Assembly (NCBI GenBank): GCA_051920445.1
Contig: JBPPLN010000001.1
Location: forward strand, 310,001-374,000
Direction: 5' to 3'
DNA from: CAG-177 sp003514385
Lineage (GTDB): Bacteria > Bacillota > Clostridia > Oscillospirales > Acutalibacteraceae
DNA: 64,000 nucleotides
This document shows, piece by piece, positions 42,958 through 50,916 of the stretch. The notes below the pieces were generated by a model. The model saw nothing but the letters and a program-made list of their open reading frames with translations. It was not told where the DNA came from and ran no database searches. The position numbers were made by a program, and so were the translations under genes. The stretch's first letter is position 1; the number at the start of each line of letters is the position of its first letter.

Positions 42958-44214
42958 ATGCTTAAATATGATCTTGCCGTTATCGGCGGAGGCCCCGCAG
43001 GCATGGCCGCTGCGCTCAAGGCGCGCGAAAGCGGCGTTGAAAAGATAATCATACTCGAGCGCGCAGAGACTCTCGGCGGTATCCTTGAGCAGTGCATACA
43101 TACCGGCTTCGGTCTGCACTACTTCGGCGAGGAGCTTTCGGGTCCCGAATACGCCGCGCGTTTCATCGAGCTTGTTGAGGACACCGACATTGTCGTAAAG
43201 ACCGACACAATGGTGCTCTCCATTTCCGACGACAACGTCGTCACCGCAGTCAACAAAGAGGACGGTCTTATTGAGATCGACGCTACCGCAGTTATCCTTG
43301 CCATGGGCTGCCGCGAGCGTCCGAGAGGTGCGCTCAACATCGCGGGCACCCGCTGCGCCGGCGTTCTCTCCGCAGGTACTGCGCAGAAATATGTCAACAT
43401 TGACGGCTATATGCCCGGCAAGGAAGTCGTTATCCTCGGCTCGGGCGATATCGGTCTTATCATGGCGCGCCGCATGACCCTTGAGGGTGCGCACGTCAAG
43501 ATGGTCTGCGAGCTGATGCCCTATTCGAGCGGACTGACGAGAAACATCGTCCAGTGCCTCAACGACTTCGACATTCCGCTCAAATTGAGCACCACGGTTA
43601 TCGACATCCACGGCAAGGAGCGCCTTGAGGGCGTCACCATTGCAAAGGTCGACGAGAACCGCCGCCCGATCCCCGGCACGGAGGAATATGTCCCCTGCGA
43701 CACGCTCATGCTTTCCGTCGGTCTTATCCCCGAGAACGAGCTGAGCAAAAACATGGGTATCGAATTTGACCGCGTCACCGGCGGCCCGATAGTCGACGAA
43801 TACAGAGAGACCACCCACCCCGGCGTTTTCGCCTGCGGCAACGTGCTGCACGTTCACGATCTTGTTGACTTCGTTACCCTTGAGAGCCAGACGGCCGGCG
43901 AGGGCGCAGCGAGATACATAAAGAACGGCGGAAACAAAGAGAAGAAATACGTCAAGACCAGAGGCATCAACGGCGTGCGCTACATCGTACCGCAGAAGAT
44001 AGCCCTCGGCGAGGACGAGGATGTCAAGCTCTTCTTCAGAGTCGGCGACGTTCACAAGAATGCCAAGGTCGTTGTCACCTACAACGGCGAGACGCTCATC
44101 AGTAAGAAGCGCCCGAGACTCGCTCCCGGCGAGATGGAGAACGTCATCATCAAGAGCGATATGCTCAAGAACTTTGATGAGAACGGCATAATCGAAATTC
44201 AGGTGGAGGAATAA
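42958..44214 (+). CDS. NAD(P)/FAD-dependent oxidoreductase, partner of GlpA-like protein
   Basis: 418 residues with two dinucleotide-binding domains: LAVIGGGPAGMAAALKARE for FAD, EVVILGSGDIGLIMARRM for NAD(P), and HPGVFACGNVLHVHDLVDF near the C-terminal FAD site. The cysteines of ILEQCIHTGFG and AMGCRERPRG are not a classic redox-active pair. About 90 C-terminal residues form an additional beta domain. It probably passes electrons between the GlpA-like subunit and NAD(P). It is 36 bases behind the first gene and two bases ahead of the DUF1667 gene. Confidence 0.85.
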   Translation: MLKYDLAVIGGGPAGMAAALKARESGVEKIIILERAETLGGILEQCIHTGFGLHYFGEELSGPEYAARFIELVEDTDIVVKTDTMVLSISDDNVVTAVNKEDGLIEIDATAVILAMGCRERPRGALNIAGTRCAGVLSAGTAQKYVNIDGYMPGKEVVILGSGDIGLIMARRMTLEGAHVKMVCELMPYSSGLTRNIVQCLNDFDIPLKLSTTVIDIHGKERLEGVTIAKVDENRRPIPGTEEYVPCDTLMLSVGLIPENELSKNMGIEFDRVTGGPIVDEYRETTHPGVFACGNVLHVHDLVDFVTLESQTAGEGAARYIKNGGNKEKKYVKTRGINGVRYIVPQKIALGEDEDVKLFFRVGDVHKNAKVVVTYNGETLISKKRPRLAPGEMENVIIKSDMLKNFDENGIIEIQVEE

Positions 44215-44216
44215 TC

Positions 44217-44582
44217 ATGGTAAAAGATATTATTTGTGTCGCCTGCCCCATGGGCTGCCAGATCTCCGTTGAGCTCAACGACGACGGAGAGATCCTCAGC
44301 GTTACCGGCAACACCTGCAAGCGCGGCGACGCCTATGCGAGAACCGAGTGCACCCACCCCGAGAGAAGCCTGACGACAACTGTCAAGGTCAGCGGCGGCG
44401 TTCACCCCGTTGTTCCCGTCAAGTCCGCAAAGGCTGTTCCGAAGGACAAGGTCAAGGACTGCGTCAAGGAGATAGCAAAGCTTGAGATCAAGGCTCCGGT
44501 CAAGATCGGCGATGTTGTCTGCGCGAACATACTCGGCACCGGCGTTGATATCGTTGCGACGAACATCTGCCCCGAGGCGTAA
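44217..44582 (+). CDS. DUF1667 domain protein
   Basis: 121 residues. The N-terminus has C7-x2-C10-x3-C14 (CVACPMGC), then C33 region GNTCKRGDAYARTEC, resembling a metal or Fe-S site. KVSGGVHPVVPVKSAKAVPKDKV is conserved in DUF1667. The gene regularly follows the two oxidoreductases seen here in Firmicutes and Thermotogae, so a small electron-transfer subunit of the complex is likely but unproven. Its start overlaps the ribosome-binding region at the end of the previous gene. A terminator follows. Confidence 0.85.
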   Translation: MVKDIICVACPMGCQISVELNDDGEILSVTGNTCKRGDAYARTECTHPERSLTTTVKVSGGVHPVVPVKSAKAVPKDKVKDCVKEIAKLEIKAPVKIGDVVCANILGTGVDIVATNICPEA

Positions 44583-44602
44583 AAGACATAGAAAATAAAT
44601 CG

Positions 44603-44640
44603 AGCATCCGCAGAACGAAAATTTCTGCGGATGCTTTTTT
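44603..44640 (+). terminator. Intrinsic terminator after the DUF1667 gene
   Basis: AGCATCCGCAGAA (44603-44615) and TTCTGCGGATGCT (44623-44635) form a perfect 13-bp stem followed by TTTTTT. Same stem core as at 20998 and 33876. Confidence 0.9.
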
Positions 44641-44666
44641 GCGGATGTTTTTAAAATTATATACTG

Positions 44667-45464
44667 TCAGCTCTTGAAATAGCTTTCAAGGACATCGGAC
44701 GGATGCTGCCCTCCCGCGAGCTTTTCGAGCACAGCATCGGAATAAATATAAGACCTTTTCGCCGACTTTTCAGAATCGAGGGCAATTTCATTGCCGCTGA
44801 TTTCAAAATAATATTTATCCCTGCCGTTGTCGTCGCTGAGAATAAGGCGGTTGTCCTTTTCTTCGTAAGTGCCGGTCGAGCAGTCGCTCATGCCGCTCCT
44901 GTACATGGAATAACTGCCGTCTGCGGGCGACAGGACGATTTCGACATAATCTTTTTGACCGTCGTGCTCGTTCTTGCCGATGTAAGTTATAACATCGGTA
45001 CGGATAGACTCGGGCGCGAAAAGAGCCTTATTTTTTAAGCACTTATCAGTCTTTTCGGAATCCGCAGAATAGCAGAACTCCCGCACGGAATCGGACTTTT
45101 TGGCGAGAAATTCGAGACCGCCTTTTTCTTTTTTAAATGTAAATTTGCTCTGCGAGCCGGAATTTTTCGCGGTAAGTATCAGATAATCGTCATCCTCCTC
45201 GTAAGTGCCGCTCAGGGCGGCGGAAAACCGATACGACTGCATGAAATTGAACGTCTTGTCCTTTCTGTTGAGCACAAGACCCGCATAGTCGTTATCCGAC
45301 TTGCAGCCGAAGGACGCCACGCCGTTTTCATCAACGGAGGCCCTGACTATATCCGCAGAGCCGTCCGCGCTGTTTCCGGGAAAAAAGTGCGCCAATAGCG
45401 CCGCGCAAACGGCAACAACGGCAACAACGCCTATACAGATAATACGTTTGACCGAGCTTTTCAT
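44667..45464 (-). CDS. Membrane-anchored protein with two similar beta domains, unknown function
   Basis: 265 residues: an N-terminal membrane segment (about 7-28, possible uncleaved signal) and an extracytoplasmic part. Two stretches resemble each other: SGTYEEDDDYLILTAKN...KFTFKK near residue 85-115 and TGTYEEKDNRLILSDDN...KYYFEIS near 195-225. This suggests a duplicated beta domain of the kind found in META- or lipocalin-like small proteins. I do not recognise a named family. It lies convergent to the DUF1667 operon and downstream of trxA on the same strand, after the trxA terminator. Confidence 0.65.
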   Translation of the reverse strand: MKSSVKRIICIGVVAVVAVCAALLAHFFPGNSADGSADIVRASVDENGVASFGCKSDNDYAGLVLNRKDKTFNFMQSYRFSAALSGTYEEDDDYLILTAKNSGSQSKFTFKKEKGGLEFLAKKSDSVREFCYSADSEKTDKCLKNKALFAPESIRTDVITYIGKNEHDGQKDYVEIVLSPADGSYSMYRSGMSDCSTGTYEEKDNRLILSDDNGRDKYYFEISGNEIALDSEKSAKRSYIYSDAVLEKLAGGQHPSDVLESYFKS

Positions 45465-45487
45465 ACTGCATCTCCTCTCATGTTAAA

Positions 45488-45516
45488 ATAAAAAATACCG
45501 CAGAGAGCCTGCGATA
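45488..45516 (-). terminator. Intrinsic terminator after trxA
   Basis: Minus strand: TATCGCAG (45516-45509) pairs with CTGCGGTA (45503-45496) with one mismatch, followed by TTTTTTATTTT. Confidence 0.75.
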
Positions 45517-45523
45517 CTTTAAA

Positions 45524-45835
45524 TTACTCCTCGAACAAATCGAGTATCATCTCTTTCGGGCGCGCTCCGACGGCGCGGTTGACCAGCTCGCCGTCCTCAA
45601 ACACGAGCAGAGTGGGTATACTCATAACATCGAACTTTGACGCGAGTTCCGGCTCCTCATCGACATTGACCTTGCCGACCTTTTTGTCGGGATTCTCGGC
45701 GGCTATCTCGTCAACTATCGGCGAGACCATGCGGCACGGGCCGCACCACGACGCCCAAAAATCGAGCAGGACGGGTTTATCGCTCTGAAGCACTTCTTTA
45801 TCAAAATTATCTTTTGTAACAGTTATAACTGACAT
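45524..45835 (-). CDS. trxA: Thioredoxin
   Basis: 103-residue cytosolic disulfide reductase with the active site W30-C31-G32-P33-C34, the cis-proline segment MSIPTLLVF and the usual fold. The ATG at 45835 follows AAAGGAAG; a frame opening at 45859 would start within that site. Single-gene unit; no thioredoxin reductase in the window. Confidence 0.95.
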   Translation of the reverse strand: MSVITVTKDNFDKEVLQSDKPVLLDFWASWCGPCRMVSPIVDEIAAENPDKKVGKVNVDEEPELASKFDVMSIPTLLVFEDGELVNRAVGARPKEMILDLFEE

Positions 45836-45971
45836 TTCATATTCTTCCTTTCTCTTCACTTCGCCGGATATCTTCCGGCATTATTTAGAATAACAGATTT
45901 TCAAAAAATATTCAAGCAAAGTGATGATTCGTTCACACAAGTTTAAAATATTGGGTGTACTATATAGCCTG

Positions 45972-45996
45972 TGAAAGGTCGATCAATTGACTTTCA
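45972..45996. promoter_or_regulatory. Inverted repeat upstream of the GH2 gene, possible operator
   Basis: TGAAAGGTC and GACTTTCA form an inverted repeat (one bulged base) around GATCAATT. It ends 25 bases before a TATAAT (46021-46026) that has no good -35. This would fit an activator or repressor site for the GH2 gene. Confidence 0.35.
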
Positions 45997-46052
45997 ATGT
46001 GTATTCTGTTAATATCAGTATATAATAAGATCATCTTACGGGAGGTCATAAA

Positions 46053-48257
46053 ATGAGAAATGTTATAAGGATAAACGACGGCTGGCTCTTCACGCTCGAC
46101 GGGAAGACCGAGACCGTCAATCTGCCGCACACATGGAACGCCTTTGACGGTCAGGACGGCACAAACGGATATCTTCGCACAAAGGCGACATATTCCAAAG
46201 AGCTGCCGAAATCAGACAAGAAAACGTTCCTCGAATGCCGAGGAGTCAACTCAAAGGCGGAAGTCAGAGTCAACAACGAGCTTGTCGCAGTCCACAAGGG
46301 CGGATATTCCGCATTCAGAGTCGATATCTCCGACTACATCAGATACGGCTGCCGCGTTGACATAACCGCCGACAACTCGCCGGACGAGTCCGTCTACCCG
46401 ACGATGGCGGATTTCACATTCTACGGCGGCGTTTATCGCGATGTCAATCTTATCGAAGTCCCGGACTGCAGATTCACCATGAACGACTATGGCTCGGACG
46501 GAATATACATCACCCCGCGCCGCGTCGGCGAGGACGGCTGGGAGCTGAGCATAAAGGCGCTTATTGACAACGCCGACTGCTCGCACAAGGCTCGCTTCAC
46601 GCTCATCGACGCCGACGGCAACGAGAAGGCTTCAACAATAGCGGATCTTCGCCCGATAATCAGCGCGAAGCTGCCAGTTGAAGACCCTGTTCTCTGGAAC
46701 GGCAGAAAGAATCCGTATCTCTACACCGTCAGATGTGAGATTTTTGACAGCACAACACAAGAAGTCACGGACAACATCGATATCAGAACCGGACTCAGAG
46801 AATATCATATCGACAGCCACAAGGGCTTCTTCTTAAACGGCGAGCACATCAAGCTCCAGGGCGTCTCCCGTCACCAGGACAGAGAGAACATGGGCAACGC
46901 CATAACAGAGAAGCAGCACGCGGAGGATGTCAAGATAATCCTCGATGTCGGCGCGAATTCGGTGCGCCTCGCCCACTATCAGCAGAACAGCTATTTCTAT
47001 GATCTCTGCGACGAGAGCGGACTGCTCGTCTGGGCGGAAGTGCCGGTTATCTCCCGTTTCAGCCCCAAGCGCAATGAAAACGCGGAGCAGCAGCTCGTTG
47101 AGCTCATCAAGCAGAACTACAACCACCCGTCGATATTCTGCTGGGGCATCGAGAACGAAATCACAATAGCCGGAAGCGCAAATAAGAAGCTTATAACATT
47201 CCTCAAGCATATGCACAAGGTTGCAAGACACCTTGACCCGACGAGATACACGACATGCGCCCAGCTGACCATGTGCCCGGTGAACTCACCGCTCAACCAC
47301 ATCACCGATATCATCGGCTACAACCACTATTACGGCTGGTACATGGGCTCGTGCGACGAGATAAACAACTGGCTCGACGAGTGGCACAGAGAGAACCCCG
47401 AGGGCAAGCTCTGCCTTTCGGAATACGGCGCGGAGGGCATCACGAAATACCACTCCGACTCCCCTGTTCAGGGCGACTATAGCGAGGACTATCAGGCTAT
47501 CTACCATGAGCACTATATCAAATCGATAAACGAGCGCGACTGGCTCTGGGGCTCATATGTCTGGAACATGTTCGACTTCGGCTCCGCATCGAGAAACGAG
47601 GGTGGCGTCAGAGGCAGAAACAACAAGGGTCTTGTGACATTCGACCGCAAGACGAAGAAAGACGCGTTCTGGCTCTACAAGGCATACTGGAGCGACAAGA
47701 AGTTCGTTCACATCACCGGCGAAAGATACGTCAACAGACCCGCCGGAAAGAGCACAATAAAAGTCTACTCCAACTGCCCCGAAGTAACGCTCGAAGTAAA
47801 CGGCAAGACCTACACGAAGAAAGCGGACAGAGTGTTCGTCTTCGACGATGTTGAGCTTAAGCTCGGCGAAAATGTTATCAAGGCGCGCGGCGGCAAGGTT
47901 CGCCCGTCGCACACAATAACTGTAAACGGCATCGAAAAAGCCACTGACGAATACAAAATGCCCGCAGAATACTCCTCATTCGTGCGCAACTGGTTCGTTG
48001 CGACGGACGGCGAGGGCGACCCGAACAAGCTCTCGGTTGAGGACAGCATGGGCGAAGTGCTCAGCAACGGCGAGGTCAACAAGATAATCAAAAACGCCGC
48101 CGGAGACTTTGCGGCAAAGGCTGTTTCAAGTCCCCTGCTCAAGCCCATCTACCCGGTGAAGGTCAAGACTATGATCAAGCTTGCCGGAAAACTCGGCGTC
48201 GATGAAAAGATGCTCTCGCTCGCGGGCGGATTCCTGCAGACGATAGACAAGAACTGA
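46053..48257 (+). CDS. Glycoside hydrolase family 2 (beta-galactosidase/beta-glucuronidase type)
   Basis: 734 residues without signal peptide. Domain order: sugar-binding jelly roll (INDGWLFTLDG, NLPHTWNAFDG), immunoglobulin-like domain, (beta/alpha)8 catalytic domain with GVSRHQDRENMGNA, the acid/base Glu in GIENE near residue 369 and the nucleophile in LSEYGAEG near residue 456, then a C-terminal Big_4-like domain and an unrecognised ~110-residue tail. It cleaves a beta-linked galactoside, glucuronide or similar sugar inside the cell. GGGAGG precedes the start and a terminator follows. Confidence 0.88.
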   Translation: MRNVIRINDGWLFTLDGKTETVNLPHTWNAFDGQDGTNGYLRTKATYSKELPKSDKKTFLECRGVNSKAEVRVNNELVAVHKGGYSAFRVDISDYIRYGCRVDITADNSPDESVYPTMADFTFYGGVYRDVNLIEVPDCRFTMNDYGSDGIYITPRRVGEDGWELSIKALIDNADCSHKARFTLIDADGNEKASTIADLRPIISAKLPVEDPVLWNGRKNPYLYTVRCEIFDSTTQEVTDNIDIRTGLREYHIDSHKGFFLNGEHIKLQGVSRHQDRENMGNAITEKQHAEDVKIILDVGANSVRLAHYQQNSYFYDLCDESGLLVWAEVPVISRFSPKRNENAEQQLVELIKQNYNHPSIFCWGIENEITIAGSANKKLITFLKHMHKVARHLDPTRYTTCAQLTMCPVNSPLNHITDIIGYNHYYGWYMGSCDEINNWLDEWHRENPEGKLCLSEYGAEGITKYHSDSPVQGDYSEDYQAIYHEHYIKSINERDWLWGSYVWNMFDFGSASRNEGGVRGRNNKGLVTFDRKTKKDAFWLYKAYWSDKKFVHITGERYVNRPAGKSTIKVYSNCPEVTLEVNGKTYTKKADRVFVFDDVELKLGENVIKARGGKVRPSHTITVNGIEKATDEYKMPAEYSSFVRNWFVATDGEGDPNKLSVEDSMGEVLSNGEVNKIIKNAAGDFAAKAVSSPLLKPIYPVKVKTMIKLAGKLGVDEKMLSLAGGFLQTIDKN

Positions 48258-48268
48258 TAAGGCGCAAA

Positions 48269-48306
48269 AATACCGCTGAAGATAAAACTTCAGCGGTATT
48301 TTTATT
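48269..48306 (+). terminator. Intrinsic terminator after the GH2 gene
   Basis: AATACCGCTGAAG (48269-48281) and CTTCAGCGGTATT (48288-48300) form a perfect 13-bp stem followed by TTTATTTTG. Confidence 0.9.
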
Positions 48307-48310
48307 TTGT

Positions 48311-48601
48311 TCAGTTATATTTGTCGGTGTCCTCGTTAAGATCCTCGTCGTCTGGATCGTCGGGGTCAATCGGCTTTGAGGCTTCGTCATCAGGATCGTC
48401 GGAATTCGGCCTTCCCTTTCCCGAGACGCCGAATGCAGTTCCGCAGCAGAGCCCGATGCTTATACCGAGACACATCCACATGGGGATATTATCCGTCGCC
48501 ACGCCCATCATAAGCCCGATTGCAAGACCCAGCGCAAGGCCTATACCGACGCTGCCTCCGCTTTTGCCGTCAAATGCTTTCTTGTTTTTGCTCTCTTTCA
48601 T
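48311..48601 (-). CDS. Small membrane protein with acidic tail, unknown function
   Basis: 96 residues. A lysine-rich start is followed by a glycine-rich hydrophobic region with two spans (GIGLALGLAIGLMMGVA and MWMCLGISIGLCCGTAFG), then a tail of ~35 residues dominated by Asp, Glu and Pro (DPDDEAS..DPDDPDDEDLNED). The start ATG overlaps the stop of the upstream membrane protein, so the two are translationally coupled and probably work together. The family is not recognised. Confidence 0.65.
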   Translation of the reverse strand: MKESKNKKAFDGKSGGSVGIGLALGLAIGLMMGVATDNIPMWMCLGISIGLCCGTAFGVSGKGRPNSDDPDDEASKPIDPDDPDDEDLNEDTDKYN

Positions 48602-49503
48602 CAGACGGTCGCCGCCTCTTTTGCCGGAGCTTTTTCGGCTTTCTTCACGGGGAATATGTTGGTGAAGTTGAGCAGGAAGAGCAGGACATATGCCGCCTGC
48701 ATCGGGATGTTCTCAATAATCGCGCTCTTGCCGACAGTCAGTAGAAGAACGAGCATCGTGAGAAGTATCGCGCAGAAAACGATAAGACCGACCAGAAAGC
48801 GACCCTTGAACTCTCTCGCTTTATTTATAAGCAGAAGCACCATGGGAGCGGCGCAGCAGAACGCGAACAGAAGCGCACCCGTCCAATGCGCCATGCAGCG
48901 CGCGGAATCGAGATGCATCTCCTCACCCATCGACGGGCAGTTGATGGTGACATAAATTGCGGCGCTGCCGATCGAGCCGAGAATAACGCCCGCTCGGCTG
49001 TGATAACCGAATTTGCGATAGGCATAGAGCGTGTTGGTGAACACGGTTGCCGACGCTATAACGCCCCAGCCTCTGAAATGCCACGGGAAGTCGAGTCCTA
49101 TCATGCTCGCGGTGATAAACTTCACCTTTTCGATAAAGGGCTGGTCGCCGAAGAAGCCGTACCACGTGACATAGACGCAGCCGAAAATAACGCCGAAGAG
49201 GCAGAATATTTTCAGCGCCTTGCCGGGCTCCTTGCCGTAGAGCAGGACTCTTATGTAGACGATGAACATTGCAAGGCAGATGCACGAGACTGCGACCCAG
49301 ATGGGATAGAGCCACTCATGACCCATCATACCGCTGATGTTGGCATGGGTGATGCCGTCAACGGTACGTTCCTCTACCGTTGCGTAGTTGACGAGCACTA
49401 TCTTACGCATGAACGCTGTCATCCACACCGCATAGGCGGCGATAATGGCAATCCACATTGCGGCATACGCCTTAAAGCTCGGCTGTTTTTTCACTTTTGA
49501 CAT
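48601..49503 (-). CDS. Multi-pass membrane protein of unknown function
   Basis: 300 residues with about eight hydrophobic spans and a basic N-terminus. Histidines and arginines occur at span edges (MMGHEWLYPIW, FPWHFRGWG, CMAHWTGALL), but I do not recognise a family. AAGGGGTG is the ribosome binding site. A strong promoter lies at 49699-49728, so the transcript would start with the 152-bp palindromic element. It is followed by a coupled small membrane protein. Confidence 0.65.
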   Translation of the reverse strand: MSKVKKQPSFKAYAAMWIAIIAAYAVWMTAFMRKIVLVNYATVEERTVDGITHANISGMMGHEWLYPIWVAVSCICLAMFIVYIRVLLYGKEPGKALKIFCLFGVIFGCVYVTWYGFFGDQPFIEKVKFITASMIGLDFPWHFRGWGVIASATVFTNTLYAYRKFGYHSRAGVILGSIGSAAIYVTINCPSMGEEMHLDSARCMAHWTGALLFAFCCAAPMVLLLINKAREFKGRFLVGLIVFCAILLTMLVLLLTVGKSAIIENIPMQAAYVLLFLLNFTNIFPVKKAEKAPAKEAATV

Positions 49504-49520
49504 TGTTACACCCCTTGTTA

Positions 49521-49672
49521 CCCTGCAACACCTAAAACTTTACAAGCCTTGCGTCGTCTGATTGCGTTTAACTGCGTCTTCAAACTTGACAGGCGGTAGC
49601 CTGCCTGCGTTTTCATCCTTGTTTAACACAATCATACTTGCAACCAGATGTAAACTTTTAGATGTTGCAGGG
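49521..49672. mobile_element. 152-bp palindromic element with terminal inverted repeats flanked by TA (MITE-like)
   Basis: 24-bp terminal inverted repeats at 49521-49544 and 49649-49672 match at 22 of 24 positions, starting CCCTGCAACA. Inner repeats TGATTGCGTTTAAC (49559-49572) and GTTTAACACAATCA (49621-49634) and the apical CAGGC-GGTA-GCCTG (49590-49603) share exactly the same centre (49596.5). TA dinucleotides at 49519-49520 and 49673-49674 could be a target duplication as made by Tc1/mariner/IS630-type transposases. No coding capacity. It could instead be a structured RNA leader. Confidence 0.6.
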
Positions 49673-49677
49673 TACTT

Positions 49678-49693
49678 CGATAAAATTTTATCG
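49678..49693. promoter_or_regulatory. 16-bp perfect palindrome at the predicted start of transcription
   Basis: CGATAAAATTTTATCG lies just outside the 152-bp element and 5-6 bases after the -10 at 49699. It could be an operator or the first hairpin of the transcript. Confidence 0.4.
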
Positions 49694-49698
49694 TTTTA

Positions 49699-49728
49699 AT
49701 TATAACTGCTTTGAGGAATGTTTGTCAA
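49699..49728 (-). promoter_or_regulatory. Strong promoter downstream of alr, reading into the palindromic element
   Basis: Minus strand: TTGACA (49728-49723), 18 bases, TATAAT (49704-49699). It starts five bases after the alr stop and drives the membrane protein gene at 49503. Confidence 0.7.
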
Positions 49729-49732
49729 CAGT

Positions 49733-50899
49733 TTATTCTTTGTCCATAATATAAGATACTTCTTTATAGGGTTTGCCGTCTTTGAAATAGATTCGCGGAA
49801 CGCGGCGGGCAACGCCGCAGACGAACTCATAGTTGAAACTCGCCGACATATCGCCTATCTCCTCGGCGCTAATCGTGCAGCCGTTGTCGCTGCCCATGAG
49901 AATGACCTCGTCCTCGATATTCAGCTCGCCCTCGATATCGGTCACATCTATCATGAACTGATCCATGCACACTCTGCCGATTATCGGCGCGAACTGACCG
50001 TTGACTATCACTCTGCCCTTTGAAGAGAGGGCGCGCGGATAACCGTCGGCATAGCCCACGGGGATAGTCGCGATGCGGGTCTCCCTGTGAGTCACAAAAG
50101 TGTGGCCGTAGCTGACTCCGCAGCCGGCAGGGACAGTTTTGAGATTGACTATCTTTGTGCGAAGCTCCATTGCGGGAATGAGATCAACGCTCGATTTGTC
50201 GACCTCTTCCGATGGATAGAGCCCGTAGAGCGAGATTCCGAAGCGCACCATATCATAGTGCTTTTCGAGTTCTTCGACTGCCGCCGAGTTGCTCAGATGC
50301 TTTATCGGTATATTTATACCAGCCTTTTCGAGCTTATCTATAAACAAATCGAAGCGCTCCGACTGGAGAAACGCCGTTGTTTTCACGAGCTCATCGGCGC
50401 GGGCGTAGTGGCTGAAAATACCCTCAAGGACGAGATTCGGGAGCTTGACTATCTTCCTTATCTGCTCGACGCTCTCGTCATTGTCCTGGAATCCGACACG
50501 CGACATACCCGTATCGAGTCCGATATGGAACCGAACGGTCTTTCCGAGGGCAACCGCCCTATCCGACAGGCGCTTTGCCATATCATAGGTATAGATATTC
50601 TGCGTTATATCATAGTTTATCAGCAAATCGTCCTGCGAGGGCGAAGTATAACCGAGAATGAGGATCGGCTTTTTTATACCCGAGCGGCGAAGCTCGACCG
50701 CCTCTTCTATAACGGCGACGCCGAAATAATCGACCTCGCTCTCAAGCTGATGCGCAAGCTCGACCGCGCCGTGGCCGTAGCCGTCCGCTTTGATAACCGC
50801 GAGAACCTTTGTCCCCTCGGGTATACGGCGCTTGCACTCACCGAGATTGTGAAGAATCGCATCTATATCTATCCTTGCATATATACGATGATACTGCAT
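49733..50899 (-). CDS. alr: Alanine racemase
   Basis: 388-residue PLP enzyme interconverting L- and D-alanine. K37 in VLAVIKADGYGHG forms the Schiff base, and the catalytic tyrosine is in GVSYGHTFV near residue 265. GLDTGMSRVGF and RVCMDQFMIDVTD are also conserved. AAAGGAAG precedes the ATG. It is the last gene of the D-amino-acid/5-oxoproline operon, 17 bases behind pxpA, which suggests that it supplies D-alanine to, or drains it from, that pathway in addition to any cell-wall role. Confidence 0.95.
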   Translation of the reverse strand: MQYHRIYARIDIDAILHNLGECKRRIPEGTKVLAVIKADGYGHGAVELAHQLESEVDYFGVAVIEEAVELRRSGIKKPILILGYTSPSQDDLLINYDITQNIYTYDMAKRLSDRAVALGKTVRFHIGLDTGMSRVGFQDNDESVEQIRKIVKLPNLVLEGIFSHYARADELVKTTAFLQSERFDLFIDKLEKAGINIPIKHLSNSAAVEELEKHYDMVRFGISLYGLYPSEEVDKSSVDLIPAMELRTKIVNLKTVPAGCGVSYGHTFVTHRETRIATIPVGYADGYPRALSSKGRVIVNGQFAPIIGRVCMDQFMIDVTDIEGELNIEDEVILMGSDNGCTISAEEIGDMSASFNYEFVCGVARRVPRIYFKDGKPYKEVSYIMDKE

Positions 50900-50916
50900 C
50901 GTTATCGCTTCCTTTG

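Noticed and set aside
42955..44055. Minus-strand frame of 366 residues opposite the NAD/FAD oxidoreductase
   Set aside because: Antisense shadow; the plus strand has two dinucleotide-binding motifs and operon spacing.
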